A DNA stretch of 64,000 nucleotides from Dendrolimus kikuchii (GCA_019925095.2 CM034415.1:10956833-11020832), one strand, 5' to 3'. Shown: positions 9,356 to 21,450, counted from the first letter of the stretch. Program-made: numbers and translations. The notes: generated from the letters alone by a model not told the origin.

Positions 9356-10394
9356 TAAGAATCACATCTTTAAAGACAAACCTACGGACGTAAGGAGAGC
9401 GGTGTTATCAAGGAGCGTTAAAAGGCGTTAAAATGGGGGTTTGCTGCTGTAATTACAGAGTAAACATAGAAATAGAAAAATAAACACTCAGACGAATATA
9501 GTAATTAGAGACCGAACCCCGAGCTCTCAGAGTGATACGGGCTAAAAGAAGCCGATCTCGCCGCAGATTATGCAACTTAGTATGAATTAATCGAATTAAT
9601 AAAGATGGAACAGTTTTCTGTGGGTACATCACTATTAACTGCACACTATGCTAACCACGTGTACGTATACTTAGAGAAGATGTCAAAATACACCTTCGGG
9701 TCCAATTCTAATGTTACTGGCTCGTAAAAATGTCGGTATTCTATTAATTCCAATGGCGTGCCACTCCATAAATATTCATAAGTGAAAACTCGCGTAATAA
9801 ATGTTTAATATTTTTTTGGTAGCTTTTCAATATTCATTTCCGTCAACGCCATTTATGCTAATGGTAATACCATTTTTTTTCTACTATTATTCTGTAGCGG
9901 CGATATCGAGAAGATATTGTGGATTTAGTAGAATACGAATTTTTGATACATCGCAATTCAATCTTACTTTAGATATCTTCGCATACAGAAATAACAGAAC
10001 TGGCCCATAGTTCACTCGACGCTTGTATTCACGTAGGCTACGTCTGAAAGTAAACATTATAAATCCCTAAATAATTCACACATTTTCAAAAAAAAACCCA
10101 ATACAATGTTCATATACATATAAGAGTGGGTGTCAAAATATACTATTCATATATATATATATAATGATAAAAATATTTTTATTAATTGTATTAACAATTG
10201 CAAATACGGTATTTCACTCCATAAAGATATTACGTCATAACTTGCTAAGCTCGTATAAAATATATGCACTGTCAAATATGGGATGATAATTGTGACAGCT
10301 CACAGTAGGGATGGGGTAGTGTATAATCGATAATGAACCTTGATTATCGATTGTGATTATTTTTACAGAACTTGGAATCGTTGGTGGTGTTATT
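9356..10394. other. MED28 intron, largely unannotated
   Basis: AT-rich. A palindromic ATCGATAAT/ATTATCGAT cluster lies near 10325-10360. No supported coding sequence. Confidence 0.4.
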
Positions 10395-10680
10395 TATTTA
10401 GGTTTATGGCTTAGCAGCTAGGCCTTAGATTACAATATAGATTTTTCGTTTTCTTAAGTCTATGTATAGCTCAGCTGAACTGTAGGTTATCAACTGACAC
10501 CATTCAACGGAGTTCTTGTGACAACTCAAAAGGCTACATTTGACACACAATAACACATAATTACTACTCAAAAACTATCAATATCCTACAACTACTGTTC
10601 ATTTTAGAGTAATTTTATACATTTATAGAAAATAAAACTGCATAGCACATCTCACTTTCAGTTTCTGCCAAAAACTCCGA
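10395..10680 (-). repeat. 270-bp interspersed repeat (family F)
   Basis: Reverse-oriented relative of 21183-21450 and 46398-46660. Shared segments include AACTATCAATATCCTACAAC and CATAATTACTACTCAAAAAC. Non-coding, probably a MITE. The ends were not resolved. Confidence 0.65.
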
Positions 10681-11798
10681 TGATGGTGTTATTACGCTGT
10701 ATGGTCAGATTATAACATAGAACTGAGTATATTTATAATATTTAATATTTACAAAAAATAATATAGTTATAACCTGGCCTAACCACTAAAACATGAACTA
10801 TTTTTTTCTTCTGGCAATATTCTATAACCTATGATATCTGTCAGTGTCAACTAATTGTAAACAAAGCTAATTAAACGATGTTATTTTAAATTTAACGTTT
10901 GGTCATCGCCATAAACCTTGACTTTTCCACACCTGACGTTGGCAGTAATGGTAGTTCAACCAAGAACAAGCCTCTTGCCAAAAAACAAAAAGTGAAGTGA
11001 AGTGAAGTGAAGTTTAACGTTGATCCGAAGCTGTGCACCATGGTACACAAAGAACACAGAGTTCATAATTTGAGTTGACACATAGATTGTGCCAATCTTA
11101 GAACGCCATTGATAAGATCACATTTGATTATAGCTTTTGGCTGATGACAGACAGAGATGAAAAAAAAAAGTTAATCTCGAGTCTAAAATCCATTAAATAA
11201 CTAAATACGGATATAACAATACTGTGTTTCAGACGAGCAGTAATTTTTAAAATTTACCAAGGATTTCTAGTGGAATTTAAATCAAAAATCTTTTCGTCAT
11301 AATTTCACCGTATTTTCCAAAGAACTGTCGACATGACAGATTTGTAATAGTTCGCTTTGCTTCTTTCAAACGAATAATTGCTCTATTAGTTATCAGGTGT
11401 TAAAGTTCATGCTTACAAAGTTATAGTTATCATTATTAAAGCAAACATCATAGGTTACGTCGACAAAATGCGTATGTCGTCAATACTTGGACAATGTTAT
11501 ATGATGCTAAATATTACTAGTAAATATCAAAATTACTCTTGACATAGTATTGTAGTTTGAGTTAAGACGCGAAAATGGCGCCCCCTTTTATTTGCTACTC
11601 TATTTTTCTTTTGGTTGTTCGTTACGCGTGGCAATTCATGAAATGGGCGGTATCATCAATGCCATATCATCAATGAAGTATGACATTAGCTGTAGTAGAT
11701 TTTACAGGAAATATACAAAACTTATGGGCGTGAACTGCTAAAATTATCATCCTAAATTTGACAAACCATAGGAGACCCCCGCGTTTTCCACATGATTT
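10681..11798. other. MED28 intron, nothing recognised
   Basis: AT-rich non-coding sequence. A short GTGAAGTGAA tandem lies near 10990. No exon is supported here. Confidence 0.4.
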
Positions 11799-12153
11799 AC
11801 AGGGCGTTCCATTAGTAGCTCACAACGCCTAAAATGCTCAGTTAGCTGTTCCACAAGGCGACCGCGGTCGTTGTGGAACGTAGCCGAATGCTACGTTCCA
11901 TTAGGGACTCACAACAACCATGTTCACGACCGCGATTTATCCCGTCCCACTTGCTTGCCGGCGTTACAATCGTAAACCCAAGTGGAACGGCTATACGACC
12001 CACCTCTTGACATGGGTCGTTGTGAGCGTTGTGTGGTCGAAAATGATGGCGTCATTAGTGACGTTTTCGGCACGACCACAACGACCACGGTTGCCTTGTG
12101 GAACAGCTAACTGAGTATTTTGGGCGTTGTGAGCTACTAGTGGAACGCGCTGT
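11799..12153. mobile_element. Foldback MITE family M1, complete copy
   Basis: Long imperfect terminal inverted repeats of about 60 bp: GCGTTCCATTAGTAGCTCAC at the left matches the complement of the right end (GCGTTCCACTAGTAGCTCAC). The 355-bp unit can fold on itself. The interior matches 5322-5990 and 41690-41990. No transposase. Confidence 0.8.
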
Positions 12154-13413
12154 GTCTACATTGATTTCACTGATAACTGATATTAAAAATTTACAACAAT
12201 GACTGGGTGTAGCGGTTATTTATAATTAATTAACATGAAAATAATGGTTACTTAGTCTCTGAGTGTCGAATATAAAAATTTAGAAATATGTAAGAAATTG
12301 TCTAATTTAATTTTGTATAATAAATTTTCTTTTATATGATTTTTTTGGTTTTTATTTTTCCTTTTTTTATTTTAGTTAAGTAATGGAAGATGAATACTTA
12401 GTAAATGACAACCAGTAAAATTACTTTATTAATTAGGTTATTATTTAAAAATTAAGATTTAATTGAAACTTTTTTTTAAATCAAGAAAGGATTGGTAGCG
12501 CCATCTGTGTTTGGAGCGCGTGCTACGAATTAAGTTTTTTACTGGGCTATTGTCAAATAAGTATTCTTCTTTCATTGTTAAGGATTAATTTTGGACGATT
12601 ATTTAATATAAGGTAAGCATTGATTTAATTTTTTTCTATGTGTTTGTTTCTTATTTACCACCCAACTTAACTGTGAAATGGAAAAACAATAAAACTCCAG
12701 CCGCCATGTTGAAATTTCATACGAATTAGGGCTGCCAGTTTTGAAAAGTTGCGTATTTGTTAACGGTGTATTTTTTAATGATACACATAAGACGCATTTG
12801 GCCTCAGTTAATAACTTTAATATTATCCCAGATGGAGCCCGAGTAGTATATAAATAATATATGATTATCTCAGATTAATGTGATATATTTATATCATTAA
12901 TGATTATTCATACATTGGCAACACCGGAGCGAACACAGCGACGCGCCTGTCACAGATAAGTTGGAAGCACTATAGAGTAGAGCTTTTCTCATATTCCGCG
13001 GAATTTATACCTTTTTGCGGGATGAAAATTATCCTATATTCTCGATATCGACAATACACATTACCACATTCTATCCTATAGTTCACGATAGGATGACATG
13101 GCAAAGCTCTAGTGATGTGACATCACATACCAGATAACCGGTATCGATATTTGTTTGGTAAGCAACAAAATACGAGTAAAACTACACTACCTGTTTATTT
13201 CAAGTAATATTTTCAAAAACACCCCTATACAATGTCTGATTGACAGGATATTTGTAACAATTATTTCTTCGTTCAATGTCACAACTTTCTAATACTTATG
13301 AGGCTAGTTCTCGTGCCTGAGAATGGATTATTGTTTTTTTTTTTCTATAAGAAGTCTTTTTATCTATAAGGACGATCAGATCGGTTGTAAACTTCCCAGT
13401 ATCATAACAATTT
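12154..13413. other. MED28 intron, nothing firm
   Basis: AT-rich. I see no ORF with family resemblance and no clear inverted ends. Confidence 0.4.
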
Positions 13414-13657
13414 GACGGCCTCTGTGGTTGAACGGGCTAAGCCTTTGCCAGCCTACTTCACTGCAACGCAGAGGCTCCGGGTTCGATTCCTGGTATAGAA
13501 AATTTCGGAAAACGTCTTTTCTGCGTTATTTACTATGGTCTGGGTGTCTGGGATCGGCCCCAGAGTAGTCCGTTGTATATTACCCATAACACAAGCGTAA
13601 CTTGCTTAATTTGGGGATATACAATGTGTGTGTTTGTCTGCCGATTATTATTATTAT
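13414..13657 (+). repeat. tRNA-derived SINE S1
   Basis: Begins GACGGCCTCTGTGGTTGAAC (A box) and has the B box GGTTCGATTCC near 13481. A conserved body (TTTACTATGGTCTGGGTGTC) follows, ending in an (ATT)n tail. Copies also at 36536 and 56139. It is not a functional tRNA because it cannot fold the full cloverleaf and is far too long. Confidence 0.88.
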
Positions 13658-13664
13658 GTATATC

Positions 13665-13760
13665 TTTTTTATTGCGAAGCTGGCACACCAGCAGATGGGC
13701 CATCTCATGGAAAGTGATTACCGCCGTCTATAGATGTTTGTAACACCAGGGGGCGAAGTC
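13665..13760 (-). repeat. LINE 3' tail fragment related to family B
   Basis: On - it ends TTCGCAATAAAAAAGATA and carries TTACAAACATCTATAGACGG, a diverged version of the B tail. Confidence 0.55.
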
Positions 13761-14025
13761 AAAGCGTTTCCAGCCTTAAGGGAGCAATAGAGAGTATGGA
13801 ATGGGAGACGTGGGATAGAAGTGTCAGATAGTAGGAATGGATTATAGGGATCCAGACAGAAGGAATACGATAGAGCGGATGGATTTCAGAAGATGAGATA
13901 GGTGAAGCAGGAAGAGGGCTATCGGAACTCTCACTCATCGCTCGTAACGTGATTAACTCAAGGTTAACCATTTCACGCTGATATTCTGTGTTCGCGTGGT
14001 ATCACACTGATCGAACGGGTCCTAA

Positions 14026-15057
14026 AGCCTAGTACGCACTACGCTAGTAATTTAGTCGAGTACCAAGAAATTTATTAACTGAAATACTCGCTACTAAACA
14101 ATCGTTCGCACTACGGTCGAGTACAGTACACAAGTGAGTATAAGATGACCGTTCAACGCAATAAAGTATATAAGCTATAATAAAGTTACTGGCAATCGCT
14201 ATTTTATAAGAGGTGAATGAAGAAATTTGTGTAATGAGGAGAAAAAAGACATGGGTACTGGTGGGAAATAAAATCACCATTTGATTTTGGGGGTTTTTGT
14301 GGACTGTATAGGTTCAATTTGGAGTGGAAGGAACTCACCGGATGCAGCTGCTTTGGTTCTCTTCGGCTTCAAAGTCAGCAACAGGTCCGAAGAGTCCTTT
14401 TAACTTATTTATGTATTTATTTCGCGAGACGTGCGCACAGTCTTATTTTTAAGAGCGGTTTTTTATATACGGCGGAGCGATCAAATCTTTGCGTGTGGTG
14501 CGAACGACGCACTGAGACGGAACGGGTGGTGCGGCTCTTGTCGTGCGTTTTTAATATAATTTTTTAAATCAGTTTGATGCGGCGAGAATAGGACGGGCGG
14601 GAAGGTTTTGTGGAATGAAGGAAATCAAAACAAAAAAATGCGATAATTAATTACCAGGTACAACAATGGATTAATAGAAGAAAAAAAACTAGGAATTACG
14701 AACTTTTTCTTTATTTTTCTAATGTGGAGACTTACATTCCACAAGTTTCTGTGTTTCTGCGTATTTAAGCTATCAACTTTAATGCAATGAAATAAAATCT
14801 AAAATATCAATTAGTGTAATAATATACGCTGTTTTTGATACTATTTGTTTCTTTATGTATTTCTTTCTATACATAGGTTTTTGATAAAATTTCGATGGTT
14901 TTCGATGCTTATCGACACACTTTTTGAGACGTTTTGAGAATTTTTAAGACATTTTAGGAGAACTTCGTTCCAAACATGTGTCCCAAAGACACCTCATTAG
15001 TTTTTTACTAAATTACTCGGTACTCAACTAAATTACTAGAGTAGTGCGTACTAGGCT
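14026..15057 (+). mobile_element. PIF/Harbinger-like element 1
   Basis: Terminal inverted repeats AGCCTAGTACGCACTACGCT and the matching right end, flanked by TAA at 14023-14025 and 15058-15060 (Harbinger duplications are 3 bp). The interior has relics of the transposase N-terminus: MRRKKTW before 14254 and WINRRKKLG after 14658. These are separated by 403 bp beginning GTACTG and ending CCAG. The catalytic domain is absent, so it is non-autonomous. Confidence 0.82.
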
Positions 15058-15060
15058 TAA

Positions 15061-16259
15061 AGCCTAGTTCGCACTACGCTATTAATTTAGTCGAATATCG
15101 AGTAGTTTATTAACTAATATAAAAGTATAATAAAACTGTCCAAAAATCGTTCGCACTACGGTCGAGTACAGTATACAAGTGAGTGGTGTTTTACAATATG
15201 AACTTTCAACGTAATAAAGTAAATAAGCTAATGAAGCTACTGGCAATTGCTATTTTAGAAAAGGTGGATGAAGAAAATTTTGTAATAAGGAGAAAAAAGC
15301 TATGGGCCAGCCATGGATTAATAGAAGAGATGAACTAGGAGCTATGATTTTTTTCTTTATTTATGTAATGTGGAGACATAACATTCCACAAGCATTCATG
15401 TTGTAAATACGCAGAAACAAATTTTAAAATGGTTTCTTCGCTCCAGCGAAACGACTTTCTGCGGCAACTAATGAACTCGACTAAAACGACGGGTTCGTAC
15501 TTGCTTAAAACAAATGAACAAGTAAACAGTGAGGCGTGGTGGGAAGCGCCACTCGCCAAAAAAGATAGAATCAGTGCTGTGTCTGACTATGTTTCGGCAC
15601 AGCAAAAAACTGAGTGCCAACCTCATTTCGCGAATTGCAGCACACAATTTCAATGTTATTATACATACATACATAGCTTCACGCCAGTTCCCTTGCGGGG
15701 TAGGCACGAACAACAGAACGCCATGCAGACTTATTCTTACACACCTCACTCGCTTCTTTGACATTCATAACTCTTGTCATGCACGCTCGTCTGTTCTTAA
15801 GGCTCCTGACATCACCTTCTGCTAGTATACGATCAATTTGATCATGGAAGGTGTGTCGTGGCCTTCCACGACTTCTGCATCCGTCCACTTTTGCATTGTA
15901 TATCTGTTTAGTCATTGTTTCCTCATACCCGAACCACCGGAGCATTCCTTCCCATTCCTTCACCCCGACACTCTTTCTTACTTCGGTATTACGAACGCGG
16001 TCCGCGAGCGTCACTCCGCAGATTTTGCGCAGTGCTCGCATCTCGACCGCGTTTACTCTACTTTCATGCTCTCTCTTCCATACCCAATGTTATTATTATT
16101 ATTATAAATCATTGTTAAAGTGTCGCATTTTTAGAAATAAATATTTTCTTTCTTTAGAACGAAATGGATCGACTCGGCTAAATTTTTGTTGTTCAGTCAC
16201 GTTTATTTACTAAATTACTCGGTACTCGACTAAATTACTAGAGTAGTGCGTACTAGGCT
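15061..16259 (+). mobile_element. PIF/Harbinger-like element 2, joined to element 1
   Basis: Same terminal repeats and orientation as element 1, starting right after the shared TAA and ending before TAA at 16260-16262. It carries RRKKLW then, after a 1-base frame change, WINRRDELG, without the 403-bp interruption of element 1. A LINE fragment is nested at 15663-16084. Confidence 0.82.
15663..16084 (-). pseudogene. RTE-like LINE 3' fragment nested in Harbinger 2
   Basis: On - it encodes MRALRKICGVTLADRVRNTE through GRPRHTFHDQIDRILAEGDV of the LINE C-terminus, ending in a (TATG)n tail. Flanked by the 12-bp duplication CAATGTTATTAT (15651-15662, 16085-16096). 5'-truncated. Confidence 0.88.
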
Positions 16260-16402
16260 TAAGAGCTGTAATCTAGTAGTGATTCCGGCATGGCTCTACC
16301 TCTACCATACACAATAGAAAAAAAATACCTGTAACAAAATGAGGTGGCTTTCTCGGCACTGGGATCTCTATGTATTAGTATAGATTATTTCTATGTATAC
16401 AG

Positions 16403-16514
16403 ATCCAAAACAGTCTCGCTCAGAGCATGTTTCTCGGCGGAGGGCGAGGAGGATATGCAGCTGCCCCTCTACAAGGCCCTCTGGCGTATCTCGAGAAATC
16501 TGCTACTAATATAG
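16403..16514 (+). CDS. MED28: Mediator subunit 28, exon e
   Basis: Begins in phase 0 after TATGTATACAG and ends in phase 1 before GTGAGT. Reads IQNSLAQSMFLGGGRGGYAA, then PLQGPLAYLEKSATNI. The G-x-LAYLE-x-x-x-x-NI motif is the conserved C-terminal element of MED28, also present in the human protein. Confidence 0.92.
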
Positions 16515-16549
16515 GTGAGTCATCGTACAGTATGTCAAGTTATATATAT

Positions 16550-17040
16550 ATACTAGCTGTCCCGGCAGACGTTGTTCTGCCCTGAAGAAATAAAATTTAG
16601 AACCCGATTCCAGCGCCACCTACCGGGTCCAAATGTAAGCTGTCCTATCTTTCAAGTCGGATCAAACAGCACACGGTGTGCAAACTTGATTAAAATCGGT
16701 CAAGTAGTTTAGGAATCTATCGCGGACAAACAACGTGACACGTAATTTATATATATTAAGAAGTTATAGCTTCTGCCCGCGACTTCGTCCGCGTGGAAAG
16801 TTTTTTTAACTATCCCACGGGAACTCTTTAATTTTTCGGGATCAAAAGTATCCTATATGTTGACCAGGGATATAAGCTACCACCATACAAAATTTCATTT
16901 AAATCGGTCCAGTCGTTTCGGAGATTAGCCCGTACAAACAGAGAAACAAAAAATTTGAAAAAAATCTAAATTAGATCTATTTCACTTCTTACATCCCCCT
17001 GACTCGGTTTTTAGCAATTTTTTTCATTGTACAGAAATTC
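16550..17040 (+). repeat. Two RTE-type retroposon 3' ends in tandem
   Basis: 16550-16760 starts ACTAGCTGTCCCGGCAGACG. 16768-17040 starts AGCTTCTGCCCGCGACTTCG and matches 36142-36425. Both are classic lepidopteran interspersed repeats of RTE-like origin, non-coding here. Confidence 0.65.
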
Positions 17041-17422
17041 GATCTCCACAGTTTTATTATATGTGTAAGGTTTGCTATTAAACGCTTGTATTTACATTCC
17101 CGCGATTCGAAAATGCTCGTCTAAACGTCACTGTAAATTCGTGAGTGTCAATCAAATCGACAATTCAACACGTCTACGAGTGGCGCCACCGTCCATACGA
17201 TACAGCATTTTCACTGTCTTCAAATTAAAATCTAGAACGAGCTATCGCTGAGTCGAATCTAACTATTTACAAGCGCATTTTTCAAAATATCAAACTTTAA
17301 ATACGTATAGATAAGTTGGCGTACTGATGGTGTCTCTTAATACTTTTTTTTATTGTTAGATATTATCGTTGTGCATAATTAGATATAGCTTTAGTCTGTA
17401 AATTGATTTTTAATAATAATAA
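17041..17422. other. Intron, nothing recognised
   Basis: Non-coding AT-rich sequence between retroposons. No exon or repeat ends seen. Confidence 0.4.
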
Positions 17423-17736
17423 TTTTTTTTTTTAATGCACAAGTTCAACAGACAGGCAGACGACCCACCTGTTGGACAGCGGTCACCGTCGCTTATTGAA
17501 TTTTGTTACACCAAAGGTCCTACAAATACGCTACGGCTCTAAAGGGTGACTGGGAACCTGGCCACTAATGCCGGAGCACAACGCAAGGTTGTTATGGTGG
17601 CATCCTCTAGACTAGGGGTGGTAGCCATCCACATGGGCAAATACCCTACCACCTGGGAGTTGTTTTGTTGCTTTTTACGACAGGCTGTCTGGCCGCAGGA
17701 AATTATATTCTTTCTCCGTTTCTCTACGGATGTAAT
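17423..17736 (-). repeat. Family B retroposon, full copy
   Basis: Antisense copy: poly(T) then GCACAAGTTCAACAGACAGG. It reaches the 5' end motif near 17725 (CGTTTCTCTACGGAT). Confidence 0.8.
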
Positions 17737-17820
17737 TATCTATAGTTTCGCTTAGTGAGCTGTAGATAATCAGGGAAGATCGTGAAAATTACGTTGAAAA
17801 ATTCCGTTGCATATATATTA

Positions 17821-18688
17821 GGTTGGGGAAAAAGTTTCTTCGCATTTTATATAAAAATTCAGAAGGTTTTTTTATAAAGTTTATTTTCATTTGACTAAAG
17901 TATGTAGGTGCCATTTTGTTGTATAACTTTTTGCCATATTGTAGGTAGGGACGTGATCCCATTACTATAAAAATTTTGGGGCTTCTGATCAAAAAACTGC
18001 GACAAGTGGTTTTGGCAGTCCTCTCGTGATGTTAACCTGACACTGCCTAAGGAATTCTGCAATCAGCTTCTTCAAAAATGGTTCGATTTCATAACGTCGT
18101 AACAAAGAATCACAAATGAGGACATGGTTCATTAGGTTTCTTTCAGTGAGCTCATGAGGCACCCAAATATCGAGCTTTTTTGTGTACCCAGCTTTTTCAA
18201 ATGCGCAAAAACCGTTTTGTGGTCAATTCCCAGTTCTCCAGTTACATCGTAACTACTAATATGCCGATCTTGCTCCACTTTTTCAAAAATGGCATCAATT
18301 TTGTCCGTAACAGGGCGACCAGAGCGACGTGCATCTTTGATATCAAAATTTCCGGATTGAAAACGCTTAAACCAAATTTGCGCTACTCTCACAGATACTG
18401 CATTAGGTCCATAAACATCACAATTTTTTTTGCGGCTTGTGTTGCATTTTTACCTTTTTTGTAGTAAAATTTTAAAATGTATCGAATTTCTTCATTAGAT
18501 TCACTCATTTTAACAATAAGAAAAACAAATGAAAATCACACATTTGCCTAATTTGAATTTGGAATTGTCTTCTTTAAAATTAAAACTTTTTAATGATACC
18601 AAAACCAGCCAGATACAAATGGTATAGCCAAAGAGATCTTATTACAAGTTCTTACATACTATATGCGAAAAGACTTTTTCCCCAACCT
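17821..18688 (-). mobile_element. Internally deleted mariner element
   Basis: Inverted ends GGTTGGGGAAAAAGTTTCTT (17821) and the matching right end, each bordered by TA (17819-17820, 18689-18690), as mariner requires. A full mariner is about 1.3 kb. This one is 868 bp. Confidence 0.93.
17850..18508 (-). pseudogene. Mariner transposase relic
   Basis: Starts MSESNEEIRYILKFYYKKGK at 18508. After a one-base deletion near 18425 it continues as RVAQIWFKRFQSGNFDIKDA and GELGIDHKTVFAHLKKLG, the helix-turn-helix DNA-binding half of mariner transposases. The central DD34D catalytic region is missing. A C-terminal remnant (SLPTIWQKVIQQNGTY) survives near the left end. It cannot encode an active enzyme. 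Confidence 0.9.
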
Positions 18689-18810
18689 ATTACTTACAAG
18701 TGAAACTAATACAAGCGTATTAAAACGAGTATTTACGTGTTGCTCTGAACATATACTTACCACTTTATTCACAACAGTTACACGAGGTTTCTGGGCTTGG
18801 TTAGTTGGTA

Positions 18811-19073
18811 AAGTTTTTTTTTATTGCATGAGTTCAGCAGACAGGCAGACTGGCCACTTGATGGAAAGCGGTTACCATCGCCTATGAACATTTGCAACAC
18901 CAAAAGTGCTACAAATGGGTTGTTGCTCTCTGACACAACTCAAGGTTGTTATGGCGGCATACTCTAGACTAGAGGTAGCCATCCAGTCGGGCAAATGCCT
19001 TACCACCTGGCTGTCACCTCTTACGACAGGCCGCAGGAAAATGTATTCTTTCTCCGTTCCTGCACGGATAACT
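18811..19073 (-). repeat. Family B retroposon, slightly deleted
   Basis: Antisense copy recognised by GCATGAGTTCAGCAGACAGG and GCAGGAAAATGTATTCTTTC. It ends 55 bp before MED28 exon f. Confidence 0.8.
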
Positions 19074-19127
19074 TGAAGTAAGTCTTTCGTAATGGTGTCT
19101 AATAAAGAGTTATCAATGTATTTCCAG

Positions 19128-19159
19128 ATATGGTGGGAATGGGCGATGGACGCAGGTGA
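19128..19159 (+). CDS. MED28: Mediator subunit 28, last coding exon f
   Basis: Follows TGTATTTCCAG. The first two bases complete the GAT codon begun in exon e. Reads MVGMGDGRR then TGA, the typical short insect MED28 C-terminus. Forty-six bases after the stop, at 19206, lies a consensus-like donor (GAG then GTAAGC). The transcript may therefore have a spliced 3' UTR. Confidence 0.9.
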
Positions 19160-19248
19160 CGCGGCCGCGGGAGGGGCAGGGGACGGGGCCGCGGCAGAGG
19201 CCGAGGTAAGCAGACACCTCTTTATTCAATTACACTCCCTGATTTTTA

Positions 19249-20035
19249 ATCTTATACTAATATATAAAGCTGAAGAGTTTGTTTGTTTGAACGCGCTAAT
19301 CTCAGGAACTACTGGTCTGATTTGAAAAATTCTTTCAGTGTTCAATAGTAAATTTATCGAGGAAGGCTATAGGCTATATTATATTTAAAAAAACAATAGG
19401 GATCCTTACTAAAAGTCCAATAATGTAACGCAAGGTGTAAAAAAATGACCCGAAAAAATCCTTACACGGCGTGCGCTGCGAAAACTATTGATTATAGAAC
19501 AAAACAATGTACTACCACTTTGCAGAACATATAATAATTGTCTTCAAAAAAATATCGCGTAACCATATGTCTAACTATTGTAGTTATCTCACAATAAGTG
19601 TTTTCTTTTATTTTTTTTAAATAATTAAAATGCCGTCGCTTCAAAAACTCTTTATTTGGTACCTTGGTATTAATCCTTATCAAAATAAATTACTCCATAT
19701 TCAAGACGAATTCAATACCTTTCTAGAACTTGAATTATTCAATTCGGACGTTTCATTTAAAAGATATCGCGATATTTAAAATGTAAGTTTTAGTGTTGTA
19801 GCCAAATATACTAATATTGTTTGATTGAACGCGCTAATCTCAGGAACTACTGGTCTGATTTGAAAAATTCTTTCAGTGTTAGATAGCCCGTTTATCGAGG
19901 AAGGCTATAGGCTATGTATCATCACGCTAAGACCAATAGGAGCGGAGCACCAATGAAGAATGTTTCAAAAAGGGAGGGGGGGGGGGGGTTGAAAACAAAT
20001 TCCACGCGAACGATGTCGCGGGCACAGCTCGTATC
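19249..20035 (+). repeat. Composite 780-bp repeat (family E)
   Basis: Begins TATACTAATATATAAAGCTG and contains two copies (start and end) of GAACGCGCTAATCTCAGGAA with a TTGAAAAATTCTTTCAGTGT segment. 43640-44410 has the same composite structure with high identity. Non-coding, RTE-like tail. Confidence 0.75.
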
Positions 20036-20231
20036 TTATAAGAAGATTAAGGGTATAATATTGAGCGGTGAAATTACTTTTGTGTTACGTTTGAATCTAC
20101 ATTTTGAAATGTTTCAGTACGGGGGGAAGGGTTAAACTCTGAACTGACCCAATAAACGCATTATCAATAAGCTTATGTAAAATAATTTCAAATAAAAGAG
20201 TATTTATAGACTTTAAGTTTCCAAGTTATAT

Positions 20232-20493
20232 TAAGGTCTAGCTTCTGCCCGCGACTTCGTCCGCGTGGAATACTTAAAAACAGTAAATTAAAATAAACCC
20301 CCCGATTTTGAAACAATCTTCATTGGTGCTCCGCTCCTATTGGTCTTAGCGTGATGATATATAGCTTATAGCCTTCCTCGATAAATGGGCTATCTGACAC
20401 TGAAAGAATTTTTCAAATCAGACTATTAGTTCCTGAGATTAGCGCGTTCAAGCAAACAAACAAACTCTTCAGCTTTATATATTAGTATAAGAT
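20232..20493 (-). repeat. Family E tail, opposite orientation
   Basis: Starts AGCTTCTGCCCGCGACTTCG on + and ends CAGCTTTATATATTAGTATAAG, the reverse of the start of 19249-20035. Confidence 0.75.
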
Positions 20494-21182
20494 TGAAGGA
20501 TCTATTTATTATGTTATGTCCTTAGATCATATAAACGTCTAGATCACGCATCAATTGCACAAAAACGGCCCAAAACAAGTGTAAGGTAATTAACAGACTT
20601 ATAAATATGTACTAATTATCTGTACAAGCATTTTATTGCGAATTAAAATTACTACATGTGCTAAAATGTGTTATGAATTCATTTGTGCATGTATTTTTTT
20701 ATGGTTCGTTCCAAGACACACAACTTTTGTTGCTAATACTTTATTTAAAAAAAAACTAAAACCTCTGAGTAATATTAAATTATATCACATAAAGCGATTA
20801 AATCATAACGATCATTTAAACTTTTCACTTACATAAAAAAAAAAATTATTATAAAAAATGGGGTAATATTTTTTTCCTGATATCCCGAAAACGCCGAGTG
20901 AATTTAGCAACGCTTCGCGTTTTTGATGCCATTTTTGCCGGTGTTGTTTGTTAGCAATGCTCTCTCTAGACATGTTATAACTCAATGGTTATGTCATAAA
21001 CGTTCTGCCATCTATAATACGTGACAGTGACAGGTCGATATGTCATTAGGCGACAAGACTCCTACTCACATACAGGGCGCACACTAGTCCTGTAGTAGTC
21101 TGCAATTCTGCATTGACTGCGTTTATCAATTTCGTCATTGAATGACTTCGGTTGCTTCTTCGTCATGTTTAAAAAAAAACAA
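20494..21182. other. Intergenic AT-rich DNA
   Basis: No gene recognised. A palindromic stretch and family F-like remnants occur after 20935. Confidence 0.4.
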
Positions 21183-21450
21183 TGGGAGTTTTTGGCAGGA
21201 ACTGTAAGGGGACGTTGTGCTGTGCAGTTTTATTTTCTAAAAATGTGTAAAATTACTTTAAAATGAACAATCGTTGTAGCATATTGATAGTTTTTGATTA
21301 GTAATTATGTGTTTTTGCGAGAAATGTGAACTATATCGCCAAATGTGGCGTTTCGAGTTTTCACAAGAACTCCGTTGAATGACGTCGATTGTAGCCTACA
21401 ATACAACGGCGTCTGGCTTAAAGGCCTAGTTGCCAAGCCTTAAACAGAAA
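21183..21450 (+). repeat. Family F repeat
   Basis: Near-identical in long stretches to 46398-46660 (GGGACGTTGTGCT, TTATTTTCTAAAAATGTGTA, TCGAGTTTTCACAA). Confidence 0.75.

Noticed and set aside
13414..13500. Possible tRNA gene (A and B boxes)
   Set aside because: No full cloverleaf. A conserved 240-bp body is shared with two other copies, so it is a SINE. The same applies to the S2 copies.
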